From: Halomonas denitrificans
Lineage (GTDB): Bacteria > Pseudomonadota > Gammaproteobacteria > Pseudomonadales > Halomonadaceae
Assembly (NCBI RefSeq): GCF_003056305.1
Contig: NZ_PYVX01000003.1
Coordinates: 248,001 to 312,000, forward strand
DNA: 64,000 bases
Reading direction: 5' to 3'
Part shown: positions 54,598 through 63,672 of the stretch, one piece after another
Numbering within the stretch: the stretch's first letter is position 1
Layout of the letters: each line of letters begins with the position of its first letter
Made by a program: the position numbers and the translations under genes
Notes under the pieces: model-generated
Databases searched by the model: none
Told to the model about the DNA's origin: nothing
What the model saw: the letters and a program-made list of their open reading frames with translations, nothing else

Positions 54598-56220
54598 TCA
54601 GGCCTCGGCCGGCTCGCGGGCCTCGCGCCTAGCGGGCGTGGCGGGCTGGAAGGCTGGCGCGGTGTCCTCGCCGCCGGCCGTGTCGACGCGGAAGTGCGCC
54701 ACCCGCTCGCGCAGGTGCCCCGCCTTGGCCGTGAGGCGCCGGGCGGTGTCGGTGCTGCCCTCCACCAGGCCGGCGTTCTGCTGGGTCATGCGGTCCATCT
54801 GGGTGACGGCCACGCCGACCTGCTCGATGCCCTGGCTCTGCTCCCGGGTGGCGGTGGAGATCTCGTCCATCAGGCCGCTGAGCTGATCGATGTCCCGGGC
54901 CATGCCGGCGATCAGCGCGTCGGTCTCCTTGACCCGGCGCGTGCCCTCGACGACCTTGGCGTCGGAGTGCTCGATCAGCGCCTTGATCTCGCGGGTCGCC
55001 GTGGCCGAACGGCTGGCCAGGTTGCGCACCTCCTCGGCGACCACGGCGAAGCCGCGGCCGTGCTCGCCGGCGCGCGCCGCCTCCACCGAGGCGTTGAGCG
55101 CCAGGATGTTGGTCTGGAAGGCGATGGCGTCGATGGTGTCGACGATGGTGTTCATCTGGGTGGCGCTGTCGTTGATCTCGGTGATCGCGCCCACCACGTC
55201 CTCCATCGCCGCGCGGCCGCGGGCGGCGTTCGCGGCGGTGTCGCCGGCCAGGGTGCTGGCCCGCTCGGTGTGCTCGGCGTTGTGGTGCACCGTGGTGGTC
55301 AGCTCCTCCATGCTGGAGGCGGTCTCGGCCAGGGCCGCGGCCTGCTGCTCGGTGCGCGTGGCCAGCTCGTCATTGCCGGCGCCGAGCGCGACCACCTCGG
55401 CGTTCACATCGTGGCTGTCGCGATGGATCTCGCCGATGGTGGTGGCCAGGGCGCGACGCATGCGCTCGATGTCGTAGAGCAGGCTGCCGGTGTCGCCGTC
55501 GCGCAGCCGCACCTCCCGCGTGAGGTCGCCGTCGGCGATGGTGCCCACCGCCTCGGCGGCGTAGCGCGGGTCGCCGCCCAGGGCGCGGGTCACGCCACGG
55601 ATCACCATCACCATCAGCAGGCTCACCGGCACGCCGATGACCAGCAGGGCCAGCAGGGTGCGGGTCAGCGAGGCGATGAAGGCGGCATCGATGTCGTCGA
55701 TGTAGACGCCGGTGCCGATGATCCAGTCCCAGGGAGCGAAGCGCTCGTGGTAGGAGGATTTCGGGATGGGCTCGCTGCCCTCCTCGTGCTCCCAGAGGTA
55801 GTCGACGTAGCCGTCGTCCTGGGCGACGTCCTCGGCGAACTCGCGGAACAGGTAGCGGTCCTCGACGTTCTGGAAGTCGCCCACCTCGGTGCCCTCCGGC
55901 AGGCGGGGGTGGCTGAGCAGGGCGAAGTCGTCGTTGAAGATGTAGAAGTAGCCGCGCCCCTCGTCGTAGCGCATGGCCTTGATCAGCGAGGCGGCCTGTG
56001 CCTTGGCCGTCTCAGGGTCGATCTCGCCGGCGGCGACTCGCTCGGCCTGGCCTTCGAGGGTCGACATCGCCAGGTCGATGTAGACCTCGAGCGCCGCGCG
56101 GCGCTCCTCGAGCATGGTCTGGCGCGTCTCCCAGGCGCTCCAGCCGACCATCAGCAGCATGGCCAGCCAGATGAGTCCGAGCGATCCCCACAGCTTTTGT
56201 GTTGTTGTCAGTTGCCGCAT
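54598..56220 (-). CDS. Methyl-accepting chemotaxis protein with single-Cache (sCache_2) sensor
   Basis: 540 aa. TM1 (about 10-28), then an sCache_2 domain: [23 protein letters not shown], a long loop, and [16 protein letters not shown] before TM2 (about 188-210). HAMP and signalling domain ([28 protein letters not shown]). The protein ends REPAEA with no xWxxF pentapeptide, unlike the three other receptors here, so it probably relies on neighbours in the array for methylation. Family members bind small organic acids. An octamer repeat lies just upstream of its ribosome site. Confidence 0.93.
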   Translation of the reverse strand: MRQLTTTQKLWGSLGLIWLAMLLMVGWSAWETRQTMLEERRAALEVYIDLAMSTLEGQAERVAAGEIDPETAKAQAASLIKAMRYDEGRGYFYIFNDDFALLSHPRLPEGTEVGDFQNVEDRYLFREFAEDVAQDDGYVDYLWEHEEGSEPIPKSSYHERFAPWDWIIGTGVYIDDIDAAFIASLTRTLLALLVIGVPVSLLMVMVIRGVTRALGGDPRYAAEAVGTIADGDLTREVRLRDGDTGSLLYDIERMRRALATTIGEIHRDSHDVNAEVVALGAGNDELATRTEQQAAALAETASSMEELTTTVHHNAEHTERASTLAGDTAANAARGRAAMEDVVGAITEINDSATQMNTIVDTIDAIAFQTNILALNASVEAARAGEHGRGFAVVAEEVRNLASRSATATREIKALIEHSDAKVVEGTRRVKETDALIAGMARDIDQLSGLMDEISTATREQSQGIEQVGVAVTQMDRMTQQNAGLVEGSTDTARRLTAKAGHLRERVAHFRVDTAGGEDTAPAFQPATPARREAREPAEA

Positions 56221-56236
56221 TGTGCCGTCCCCTCAC

Positions 56237-56292
56237 GGGTCGTTGGGTCGTTGGGTCGTTGGGTCGTTGGGTCGTTGGGTCATCGAGTCATG
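56237..56292. repeat. 8-bp tandem repeat upstream of the sCache receptor
   Basis: Five exact copies of GGGTCGTT (56237-56276), then two decayed copies (GGGTCATC, GAGTCATG). It fills most of the 90-bp gap between cheW and the receptor, ending 16 bp before the ATG, right next to the ribosome site GAGGGGA. Confidence 0.95.
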
Positions 56293-56310
56293 GGTGGCGT
56301 CGGGCGAGGA

Positions 56311-56808
56311 TCACTCGCCGACGGAGTCGACCAGGGCCATCTCCTCGCTGGTCAGCAGCTTGTCGATGTCGACCAGCACCAGCATGCGGTCCTCGAGGCT
56401 GCCCAGGCCGCTCAGGAAGTCGGAGGAGAGGGTGACGCCGAACTCCGGGGCCGGCTTGATCTGCTCGGGGGTGAGGGTCATGACGTCCGAGACGCCGTCC
56501 ACCACGATGCCCACCACCCGTTCGCCGACGTTGACCACGATCACCACGGTCTGGCCGCCGTACTCGACGGTGTCGAGGTGGAACTTGATGCGCAGATCGA
56601 CGATCGGCACGATGATGCCGCGCAGGTTGGTCACGCCCTTGATGAACGCCGGGGCGTTGGCGATGCGCGTGACGTTCTCGTAGCCGCGGATCTCCTGCAC
56701 CTTGAGGATGTCGATGGCGTACTCCTCCTCGCCCAGCGAGAACACCAGGAACTCGCGGTTGTGGGCCTCGGAGGCGGCGTGGTCGGCGTTGCGTGTCAGG
56801 CTGGTCAT
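56311..56808 (-). CDS. cheW: Chemotaxis coupling protein CheW
   Basis: 165 aa from ATG 56808, which overlaps the cheA stop (ATGA); GGAGGGAG upstream. Two SH3-like beta barrels: [25 protein letters not shown] and [12 protein letters not shown] with the conserved Arg/Glu pair that contacts receptors. It links receptors to CheA. The longer in-frame extension back to 57471 lies inside cheA and is rejected. Confidence 0.96.
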   Translation of the reverse strand: MTSLTRNADHAASEAHNREFLVFSLGEEEYAIDILKVQEIRGYENVTRIANAPAFIKGVTNLRGIIVPIVDLRIKFHLDTVEYGGQTVVIVVNVGERVVGIVVDGVSDVMTLTPEQIKPAPEFGVTLSSDFLSGLGSLEDRMLVLVDIDKLLTSEEMALVDSVGE

Positions 56809-58949
56809 GATGGTTCTCCCTCCTTGCGGAACAGCGTTGAGTGATCGGTGGCGGCGTGCTGCGGGCGACGCGCCTCCTTCTTGGCACGGTTGAGGCGGTG
56901 CAGGTCGGCGATGTCGAGGATCAGCGCCACGCTGCCGTCGCCGAGGATGGTCGCCGCCGAGACGCCCGGCACCTTGCGATAGTTGGTCTCGAGGTTCTTC
57001 ACCACCACCTGCTGCTGGCCGATCAGGTCGTCCACCAGCAGGGCGTAGCGGCGCCCCTCGCCCTGCACGATCACCGCGATGGTCTCGTCGAGTTCGGTCT
57101 TGGCGTCCGCCACGTCCAGCGCCGAGTGCACGGCGACCACGGGCAGGTATTCGTCGCGGACCTTGAGCACCACGTCGTCGCCGGCCATGGCGTAGAGGTC
57201 CTCGCGGGAGGGCTGCAGGGACTCGAGCACGGTGGAGAGCGGCAGGATGAAGACCTCGCTGCCGACCCGGATCGACATGCCGTCGAGGATCGCCAGGGTC
57301 AGCGGCAGCACGATGCGCGTGGTGGTGCCCTGGCCCTTGCGGGACATGATCTCGACGTGGCCGCCCATGCCCTGGATGTTGCGCTTGACCACGTCCATGC
57401 CCACGCCGCGGCCGGAGACGTCGCTGACCTCCTTGGCGGTGGAGAAGCCGGGGGCGAAGATGAGCTGCCACACCTCGTCGTCGCTCATGGTGTCGGAGAC
57501 CGCCAGGCCGCTGTCGCGGGCCTTGGCGAGCAGCCTGTCGCGATCCAGGCCGGCGCCGTCGTCGATCACCTCGATGAGGATGTTGCCGCCCTGGTGCTGG
57601 GCCGAGAGGGTCAGGCGCCCGGTGCGCGGCTTGCCGGCCGCCTCGCGGGTGTCGGGGTCCTCAATGCCGTGGTCCAGGCTGTTGCGCACCAGGTGGGTGA
57701 GCGGGTCGATGATGCGCTCGGTGAGGCTCTTGTCGAGCTCGGTGGACTCGCCCTCGGTGACCAGCTCCACGTCCTTGTCGAGCTTGCCGGCCAGGTCGCG
57801 CACCAGGCGCGGGTAGCGGCTGAACACGTAGTCCATGGGCACCATGCGCACCGACATCACCGCCTCCTGGAGGTCCCGGGCGTTGCGCTGCAGCAGGCTC
57901 ATGCCGTTGAGCAGGCCGCCGTGGGTGACGCCGTCCAGCTCGCTGACGGTCTGGTCGAGCATCGACTGGGTGATGATCAGCTCGCCCACCAGGTTGATGA
58001 TCTGGTCGACCTTGTCCACCGAGACGCGGATCGAGCTGGACTCGCCGCCCGCCTTGGCCTTCTTCGCCTTGGGCTTGCCCCCCTCCGGTTTGTTCTCGTC
58101 CTTCTTGGGGGCCGCTGTCGCGGCCTCCGCCGTCTTGGCGGCGGGGGGAGCATCGTCGGCCGGCGAGGCGGGGGTGACCGCAGCGGTTGCCGGCGGCGGG
58201 GTCGCGGCGGCCTGGGCGGCAGGCGCCGGCGCGGCGGCCTGGATCTCCAGCTGCTCGGGCTCGACGATGAAGCACATCACCGCCTCGATGTCGTCGCGGT
58301 CGGTCGCGGTCTGAAGCGTGACCTCGTAGCGGGCCTCGTCGCCGTGCTGCGCCTGCACCGTGCCGAGCTGATCGAGCTCCTCCACCAGCAGGCCGCGATC
58401 CTTCTCGCCGACGTTGAGCAGGGCCACGATCAGCGTCTGCTCGCCCGAGGCGGACTCGGCCGGCTCGCTGTCACTCGCGGCTGGCTTCTCCGGTTCCGGT
58501 GCTGCCGGTGCCGCGGGTGTCGGGGCGGCCGGCGTGCCGCTGGCCGCCTCGAGCTCCTGGCCGATCTCCTCCAGCGCCAGCTGCTGAAGGGTCTGGCAGA
58601 TCCGCGCGAAGGCCTCCTGGTCGGGGACCTCCTCGTTGCGATAGGCATCCAGCTGGTCGTGGAGCATGTCCTTGGTTTCCAGAAAGGTGTCGACGATGTC
58701 CCGGCGCAGGGTCAGCTCCCCGCGACGCGTGTGATCGAGCAGGTTCTCGAAGAGGTGCGTGGTCTTCTGCAGCACGTCGAAGCCGAAGGTGCCGGCGCCC
58801 CCCTTGATCGAGTGCGCGGCCCGGAAGATGGCGTTGAGCTGCTCGGCGTCCGGCGCCTCGAGGTCGATCTCGAGCAGATGGCGCTCCATGTCGGCGAGCA
58901 GCTCCTCGGCCTCCTCGAAAAAGGTGTCATAGAAATCGGTGATATCCAT
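56805..58949 (-). CDS. cheA: Chemotaxis histidine kinase CheA
   Basis: 714 aa. P1 HPt domain with phospho-acceptor His46 ([13 protein letters not shown]), P2 (CheY/CheB docking, about 170-245), a long Ala/Pro linker, P3 dimerisation ([20 protein letters not shown]), P4 kinase with [14 protein letters not shown] (N box), DDGAGLD and [14 protein letters not shown], and the P5 CheW-like domain to the end. Receives receptor signals and phosphorylates CheY and CheB. 34 bp after motB, as in enterics. Confidence 0.97.
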   Translation of the reverse strand: MDITDFYDTFFEEAEELLADMERHLLEIDLEAPDAEQLNAIFRAAHSIKGGAGTFGFDVLQKTTHLFENLLDHTRRGELTLRRDIVDTFLETKDMLHDQLDAYRNEEVPDQEAFARICQTLQQLALEEIGQELEAASGTPAAPTPAAPAAPEPEKPAASDSEPAESASGEQTLIVALLNVGEKDRGLLVEELDQLGTVQAQHGDEARYEVTLQTATDRDDIEAVMCFIVEPEQLEIQAAAPAPAAQAAATPPPATAAVTPASPADDAPPAAKTAEAATAAPKKDENKPEGGKPKAKKAKAGGESSSIRVSVDKVDQIINLVGELIITQSMLDQTVSELDGVTHGGLLNGMSLLQRNARDLQEAVMSVRMVPMDYVFSRYPRLVRDLAGKLDKDVELVTEGESTELDKSLTERIIDPLTHLVRNSLDHGIEDPDTREAAGKPRTGRLTLSAQHQGGNILIEVIDDGAGLDRDRLLAKARDSGLAVSDTMSDDEVWQLIFAPGFSTAKEVSDVSGRGVGMDVVKRNIQGMGGHVEIMSRKGQGTTTRIVLPLTLAILDGMSIRVGSEVFILPLSTVLESLQPSREDLYAMAGDDVVLKVRDEYLPVVAVHSALDVADAKTELDETIAVIVQGEGRRYALLVDDLIGQQQVVVKNLETNYRKVPGVSAATILGDGSVALILDIADLHRLNRAKKEARRPQHAATDHSTLFRKEGEPS

Positions 58950-58983
58950 GCGCGTGTCCCCACCCAGGAATGGTTGTCGCCCC

Positions 58984-59943
58984 TCAGGGCCGTGGTTGTT
59001 CGGTGCCGAGCGCCTCTTGCAGGCTGCGGGTGAATCGCTCCACCGGCGCCTCGTCGCCCCCGCTGCTGCCTGACTGCCGGCCGAGCGGTGACGGCGTGCC
59101 GGCCCCGTCCAGCACGCCCGGCGAGCGGATGCGCGTGGCGATCTCGCGGAACAGCACCAGCAGCTCGATGCGTCGATTGACGGGGTCGCTGGCGTCGGTG
59201 CCGGGCATCACCACCCGGTCGGCGAACCCCGAGACCCGCAGCAGCTTGGCCGGATTCAGCCCCCCGGCCACCAGCTCCCGGCGCGAGGCGTTGGCCCGGT
59301 CGCTCGAGAGCTCCCAGTTGCTGTAGCCGCGATAGCCGTTGAGGTAGGCCAGGCCATCGGTGTGGCCGCTGATGCTGAGGTCGTTGGGCAACTCGTTGAG
59401 CAGCGGGGCCATGGTGCGCAGCAGGTCACGCATGTACGGCGCGACCCGCGCGCTGCCCAGCTCGAACATCGGTCGCTGCTCGGTGTCGAGCAGCTGGATG
59501 CGCAGGCCCTCGGGGGTCATGTCGAAGCGCAGCTGCTGCTGCAGCTGGCGCAGGTCCGGGTCGGCCGCGATGGCGGTCTCGATGCGCTGCTGAAGGTCGC
59601 GAAAGGCGCGGCGCTGCTGATCGCTGGGGCGGGTCTGGGTGCGCAGGTCGATGCGCGCTCGCTCGCCCTCGGCGTGCACCGGGTCGGGCCCGCCGCCCGG
59701 GATCACGTTGGGGCTGCGCGCCGCGCCATCGCCACCGGTGATGGCGGTCAGCAGCGGGGTGCGAAAGTACTCGGAGACGGCCTCGCGCTGCTGGGGATCG
59801 GACTGCGAGAGGATCCACATGACCAGAAACAGCGCCATCAGGGCCGTCATGAAGTCCGCCAGGGCGATCTTCCAGCTGCCGCCGTGGTGTCGATGGATGA
59901 CCTTCTTGCGGCGGATGATGATGGGTCTGCGATTCGAGCTCAT
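58984..59943 (-). CDS. motB: Flagellar motor stator protein MotB
   Basis: 319 aa. Basic N-terminus, then one TM with the proton-accepting Asp (WKIALADFMTALMALFLVMW, Asp about 31), the plug segment (about 50-65), and an OmpA-like domain with SGHTDGLAYLNGYRGYSNWELSSDRA that anchors to peptidoglycan. Close to the proton-type MotB of E. coli. ATGA overlap with motA (59940-59943). Confidence 0.95.
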   Translation of the reverse strand: MSSNRRPIIIRRKKVIHRHHGGSWKIALADFMTALMALFLVMWILSQSDPQQREAVSEYFRTPLLTAITGGDGAARSPNVIPGGGPDPVHAEGERARIDLRTQTRPSDQQRRAFRDLQQRIETAIAADPDLRQLQQQLRFDMTPEGLRIQLLDTEQRPMFELGSARVAPYMRDLLRTMAPLLNELPNDLSISGHTDGLAYLNGYRGYSNWELSSDRANASRRELVAGGLNPAKLLRVSGFADRVVMPGTDASDPVNRRIELLVLFREIATRIRSPGVLDGAGTPSPLGRQSGSSGGDEAPVERFTRSLQEALGTEQPRP

Positions 59944-60812
59944 GCGACCCCTTCACCCGCCTTGGCATTGCGGACGTACTCCTCGAGTTCGCTGAAACCG
60001 GGACGCTCCTCGGTATGCAGCGCCTTGCGGCCGAACTCCACGGCGAGCTGGGGGGCATAGCCGTGCAGGCTGGCCAGCAGGGTGACCCGCATGCACTGGA
60101 GGATCTTCTCCACCTCCTTGGCCTGGCGCTCGACCCGGCTCGCCAGCGGGTTGACGAAGCCGTAGCCGGCCAGGATGCCGAGGAAGGTTCCGACCAGGGC
60201 GTGGGCGATCATCTGGCCCATCTCGTCGGGCGCGGCATCGGCGGTGCTCAGCGCCTTCACCACCCCCATCACCGCGGCCACGATGCCGAAGGCCGGCATG
60301 GCATCCCCCACCTTGGCGATGGCATCGGCGGGAATATGTGCTTCCTGCTCGAAGGCCTCGATCTCGTGGAGCATCAGCTCGTCGAGCTCCATGGGGTCCA
60401 TGCTGCCGCTCACCATCAGGCGCAGGTAGTCGGTGAGGAAGGCCATGATCAGCGGGTCGGCGAGCACGCGGGGATGCTCGTTGAACAGCGGGCTGTCGGC
60501 AGGATTGTCGATGTCGCGCTCGATGCCGAGCATGCCGTCGCGGCGAATCTTCGAGAGCATCTTGTACTGCAGCGCCAGCAGGTCCATGTAGAGCGCCTTG
60601 TCGTACTGGTTGGAGCGGCGCAGCCGGCCGAAGATGCGAAAGGTCGCCTTGATGGCCTTGCCGTTATTGGCGGCGATGAAGGCGCCGATGCCGGCGCCGC
60701 CGATCATCAGGAACTCCGTCGGCTGGAAGAGCGGACCGAGGTGGCCGCCCGCCAGGACGAAGCCTCCGAACACGGAGAGGAGGACGACGAGGTATCCGAT
60801 GGGTATCAACAC
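59940..60812 (-). CDS. motA: Flagellar motor stator protein MotA
   Basis: 290 aa from a GTG at 60812 (MLIPIGYLVVLLSVFGGF after initiation), AGGGA upstream; E. coli MotA is 295. TM1 and TM2 at the N-terminus, a large cytoplasmic domain with YMDLLALQYKML and HEIEAFEQEAHIPADAI, and TM3-TM4 with GDAMPAFGIVAAVMGVVKAL and the Pro-containing ALVGTFLGILAGYGFVNP. With MotB it forms the stator. A sigma-28 promoter lies 44 bp upstream in the flhC-motA gap. Confidence 0.95.
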   Translation of the reverse strand: MLIPIGYLVVLLSVFGGFVLAGGHLGPLFQPTEFLMIGGAGIGAFIAANNGKAIKATFRIFGRLRRSNQYDKALYMDLLALQYKMLSKIRRDGMLGIERDIDNPADSPLFNEHPRVLADPLIMAFLTDYLRLMVSGSMDPMELDELMLHEIEAFEQEAHIPADAIAKVGDAMPAFGIVAAVMGVVKALSTADAAPDEMGQMIAHALVGTFLGILAGYGFVNPLASRVERQAKEVEKILQCMRVTLLASLHGYAPQLAVEFGRKALHTEERPGFSELEEYVRNAKAGEGVA

Positions 60813-60855
60813 GGCCGGTATCCCTAGCGAGACGATGAATGTTGGTCTGCATCGG

Positions 60856-60882
60856 ATATCGGCGGTTGTGGGCGAGACTTGA
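60856..60882 (-). promoter_or_regulatory. Sigma-28 (FliA) promoter of motA-motB-cheA-cheW
   Basis: Minus strand: TCAAGTCT-N11-GCCGATAT, close to TAAAGTTT-N11-GCCGATAA with exact spacing, 44 bp before the motA GTG. Position matches the class III promoter of the enteric mot-che operon. Confidence 0.75.
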
Positions 60883-60946
60883 GGAGGCGGGCGAAAGTTG
60901 TCGCGGAACGGGAGGGGCGTCGGTACGAGCGGGCCTGAGGGGCGGC

Positions 60947-61531
60947 TCAGGCCAGGCGATGGTCGAGGGGGGCCGACGTCGCGCCCGCGGCGACGCGGTC
61001 CGCCACGCCCTGGCGACGCTTGCGGGTCTTGCCGGCGCGCGAGGGGGGCTGGCAGATGCCGCAGACATAGTCGTGGGTCGGGCTGTGGGCATGGGCCACG
61101 AAGTGGCCGGCACAGCGGGTGCACGCCGAGAGCTGCAGCAAGTCACTCTCGAAGAAGCGCACCAGGGTCCAGGCGCGAGTCAGGCCCAGCACCGTCTCGG
61201 CGCCGTCGATCGCCACCTGCTCGGCGTATAGCCGATAGGCCTTGATGAAGGCCTCCATGCGCTCGCAGCCCTGATCCTTCTGCAGGCGCAGGAAGATGTT
61301 GTAGAACAGCGACGAGTGGATGTTCGGCATCCAGGTGATGAACCAGTCCGTGGAGAAGGGCAGCATGCCCTTGGGCGGCGACATGCCGCGCACTTCCTTG
61401 AACAGGCGAATCAGCCGGGCGCGGCTCAGGTCGGTCTCGGTCTCGAGCACCTGCAGGCGTGCGCCGAGCTCGATCAGGTCGATGGCCAGCTGCACCTGTT
61501 GCATCTCCACGAGCAGACTCTTGCTGGACAT
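60947..61531 (-). CDS. flhC: Flagellar master regulator subunit FlhC
   Basis: 194 aa. Zinc site Cys137, Cys140, Cys157 and Cys160 (CTRCAGHF and YVCGIC), one residue offset from E. coli FlhC. N-terminal helices (LAIDLIELGARLQVLE) and GMSPPKGMLPFSTDWF are family stretches. With FlhD it forms the FlhD4C2 activator of early flagellar genes. 3 bp after flhD; the sigma-28 promoter of motA lies downstream. Confidence 0.96.
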   Translation of the reverse strand: MSSKSLLVEMQQVQLAIDLIELGARLQVLETETDLSRARLIRLFKEVRGMSPPKGMLPFSTDWFITWMPNIHSSLFYNIFLRLQKDQGCERMEAFIKAYRLYAEQVAIDGAETVLGLTRAWTLVRFFESDLLQLSACTRCAGHFVAHAHSPTHDYVCGICQPPSRAGKTRKRRQGVADRVAAGATSAPLDHRLA

Positions 61532-61534
61532 CCC

Positions 61535-61861
61535 TTAGCGCTCCGTCACGGTCGAGGCTGCCGGGCGGGATGCCATCAGCAGCGAGGCGTGGAACTGGGC
61601 GAGTCCCTGCTCCCGGGGGTTTTGGGTCAGCTGGCGCAGCTGCTCGGCGCTGTCGTGGCCGAAGTGGCACAGCAGCTGATTGACGCGCGACAGCCGCGTG
61701 AGCTGGCGTGCGTTGAGCTCCTGCAGCAGGTCCGCCATCTCATCGTCGATCTTGAGGCGAAACTTGGCCGAGTCCCGATCCTCGTTGAGCAGACGCTGAG
61801 CGAGCAGAAGATAGGTGAGATTCAGTTCATGGATCTCGTCGATGACGCTGTTGTTGTCCAT
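61535..61861 (-). CDS. flhD: Flagellar master regulator subunit FlhD
   Basis: 108 aa from ATG 61861 (MDNNSVIDEIHELNLTYLLLAQRLL), E. coli about 116. All-helical; KFRLKIDDEMADLLQELNARQL forms the DNA-contacting part in complex with FlhC. Longer frame back to 61969 does not look like FlhD. Preceded by a 327-bp gene-free region. Confidence 0.95.
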   Translation of the reverse strand: MDNNSVIDEIHELNLTYLLLAQRLLNEDRDSAKFRLKIDDEMADLLQELNARQLTRLSRVNQLLCHFGHDSAEQLRQLTQNPREQGLAQFHASLLMASRPAASTVTER

Positions 61862-62188
61862 TGTCCCGTCGGCCTTCCATCGTGATGGCATGGTTGCTGC
61901 CCTCGTGAGGCAGGTCCGCGCCGTGCGCCAGCAGCCGGTCAACTGCCGGCACGCTCTCTTGATCGTCACGTATTGTCAGCGGCTGGGCGGGGGATGCAAT
62001 CGGTCTCTAGCGTCGGCGGGTCGGGTCAGGATGGATGAATTGGCAATATCTAATAAAAAAGATGAGAAAAATCATGCCTCTTTGACTGTATCTCATGAAT
62101 TAAATTAGACTTAGTATTTTACAAAAGTTTACAATAGTTATCGCTATGATACCCATTGTGGTGGTCTATCACGCTACGGCCTTCCCGT
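61862..62188 (-). promoter_or_regulatory. AT-rich upstream/leader region of flhDC
   Basis: No credible gene. 62041-62160 is 28% G+C by count (34 of 120) against a GC-rich surrounding. It must hold the flhDC promoter; several TTGTAA/TTTAAT-like hexamers occur but none can be chosen confidently. A 5' leader of about 150-180 nt is implied, comparable with the long regulated flhDC leader of enterics. Confidence 0.6.
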
Positions 62189-62461
62189 TCATTTCTCCGC
62201 GGCTCGCTCGTATACCCAGACCAGCAGTTCCGCGATGACCTGGTAGAGCCGCGGGGGGATCGCCTCATCCAGGTCCAGCTGCATCAGCAGGCCGACCAGC
62301 TCCGGTGCATCATGGACATGGACGCCCTGGCGTCGGGCCTCTGCAATGATACGCTCGGCCAGCTCGCCATATCCTTGCGCCACGACACGTGGCGCGTCAT
62401 TCGTATCGTGATAGGCCAGGGCCACGGCCTGGCGACGCTTACGGGGATCCTGATTGCTCAT
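62189..62461 (-). CDS. Stand-alone FlhB C-terminal-domain-like protein (FhlB type)
   Basis: 90 aa. It aligns with the end of the FlhB switch domain: AVALAYHDTNDAPRVVAQGYGELAERII, then PELVGLLMQLDLDEAIPPRLYQVIAELLVWVYE. It starts at the PTH-equivalent end, so the Asn-Pro cleavage site is missing and there are no TM segments. Similar short proteins can replace the cleaved FlhB fragment in other bacteria. It overlaps the FliK-like gene by 4 nt, so the two are probably a functional pair. Confidence 0.88.
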   Translation of the reverse strand: MSNQDPRKRRQAVALAYHDTNDAPRVVAQGYGELAERIIAEARRQGVHVHDAPELVGLLMQLDLDEAIPPRLYQVIAELLVWVYERAAEK

Positions 62462-63672
62462 GGTGCCGATTCCTCGTCCAGCGGGCCCAGCTCGACCAGG
62501 ACCGTCGTGAAGCCGTGGCCGGCCAGCCGGGCACGGAGGTTCTCCAGGTCCCCCTCGAGCCGCTGTCGAGTCGACTCACGGGCCAGGCGCAGGTCGATCT
62601 CCACGCGGTCAGCGTCCATCCAGAGCGAGGCCTTCAGGCGGCCGAGGCCGTCGACATCCAGGTCGATCTCCGAGCGCCAGCCGCGCTGCTCGTCGTCCCG
62701 GCCCCGGGACGCCTCCTCGCCTCCCGGAGGCTCCTGGTGGCCCGGTGGCAGCGGGATCATCAGCGCCATGAACAGCCCGCTCCAGACGTCGCCCTCCCAG
62801 CGCAGGGCCGGCGTCACCAGCATCTCGAGCTGGTGACGGACGATGCCCTGCAGGCTCTCGTGCACCGGCGGGCCCGCAGGATGGCGCGGCAGCGACTCGG
62901 CCAGCGGCTCGCGCGCGACGGCGCCCTGCTCGGTGCCGGCGACCGATGGCGTCGGGCTGGCCGGTACCGTCGCGGGGGACGGGGGCGCGGCGTTGGTCGG
63001 GGGCGGTGAGGCGGAGGGCGTGCCAGCCGGCGGAGCCTTCGGCGGGGCATGCGCCCCGCGGGGCAGGGGGGCGCCGGGAAGAAAGGGCAGGTCGCGAGGA
63101 CCGGCCAGCCCGCTCGGGGCGGCGTCGCCCTGTCTCGTGCCCGTGAGGACGAACTGCAGGGTGCGCCACATCTGCGGCTCCCGCTCGAGCTGCTGGCGTG
63201 ACATTTCCCCCTTGAACCAGCGGGCCAGGTGCGACTCGTAGAAGAGTCCGCTATGGCGGATGCTCTCCTCCAGGCGAGTCGCCACCTTGATCGGGTCCGG
63301 CGCCTGCTTGGTGGCCATCAGCGGCGTCGGTGGTCTCACCGAGGAGGGCGGGGCGGGAAAGCGCATCAGCAGGTCGGCGATGGTGAGCGCCGAGCGACTG
63401 AAGTGGGTCTGTGTCGAGGTGGGGGGCTGGCCCGGCCCCGGTAGCGATCGTGAGGCGCGATCTCCCTGCTCGATGGTTGTGCGGCCCAGTTCCGGCAGGG
63501 GCGCCGGCCGGGGACGGGCATCGAGCCGCGAGTCGCTGTGCAGGGCCTTGGGCGCGTCGGCGGGCGAGGTCGGCTTGACCGGCTGGTTGAGATCCTGGGG
63601 CGGTTGAGTATCGACCCGCTTGCCCAGCACCTGGTGCAGCAGGGTGTCCAGCAGCGGGGTGATGCCGCTCAC
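62458..63672 (-). CDS. FliK-like flagellar hook-length control family protein
   Basis: 404 aa. Long Pro/Ala/Ser-rich low-complexity middle (about 30-280) typical of molecular-ruler proteins, then a compact C-terminal domain: EIDLDVDGLGRLKASLWMDADRVEIDL and ARESTRQRLEGDLENLRARLAGHGF, the pattern of the FliK (Flg_hook) C-terminal domain that contacts FlhB. A second, classical fliK probably lies elsewhere. Sits between fliT-like and fhlB-like genes with 4-nt overlaps on both sides. Confidence 0.8.
   Translation of the reverse strand: MSGITPLLDTLLHQVLGKRVDTQPPQDLNQPVKPTSPADAPKALHSDSRLDARPRPAPLPELGRTTIEQGDRASRSLPGPGQPPTSTQTHFSRSALTIADLLMRFPAPPSSVRPPTPLMATKQAPDPIKVATRLEESIRHSGLFYESHLARWFKGEMSRQQLEREPQMWRTLQFVLTGTRQGDAAPSGLAGPRDLPFLPGAPLPRGAHAPPKAPPAGTPSASPPPTNAAPPSPATVPASPTPSVAGTEQGAVAREPLAESLPRHPAGPPVHESLQGIVRHQLEMLVTPALRWEGDVWSGLFMALMIPLPPGHQEPPGGEEASRGRDDEQRGWRSEIDLDVDGLGRLKASLWMDADRVEIDLRLARESTRQRLEGDLENLRARLAGHGFTTVLVELGPLDEESAP

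Noticed and set aside
56237..56292. CRISPR-like or origin-type repeat array
   Set aside because: Units are contiguous 8-mers without spacers and there are no cas, rep or DnaA-box features nearby.
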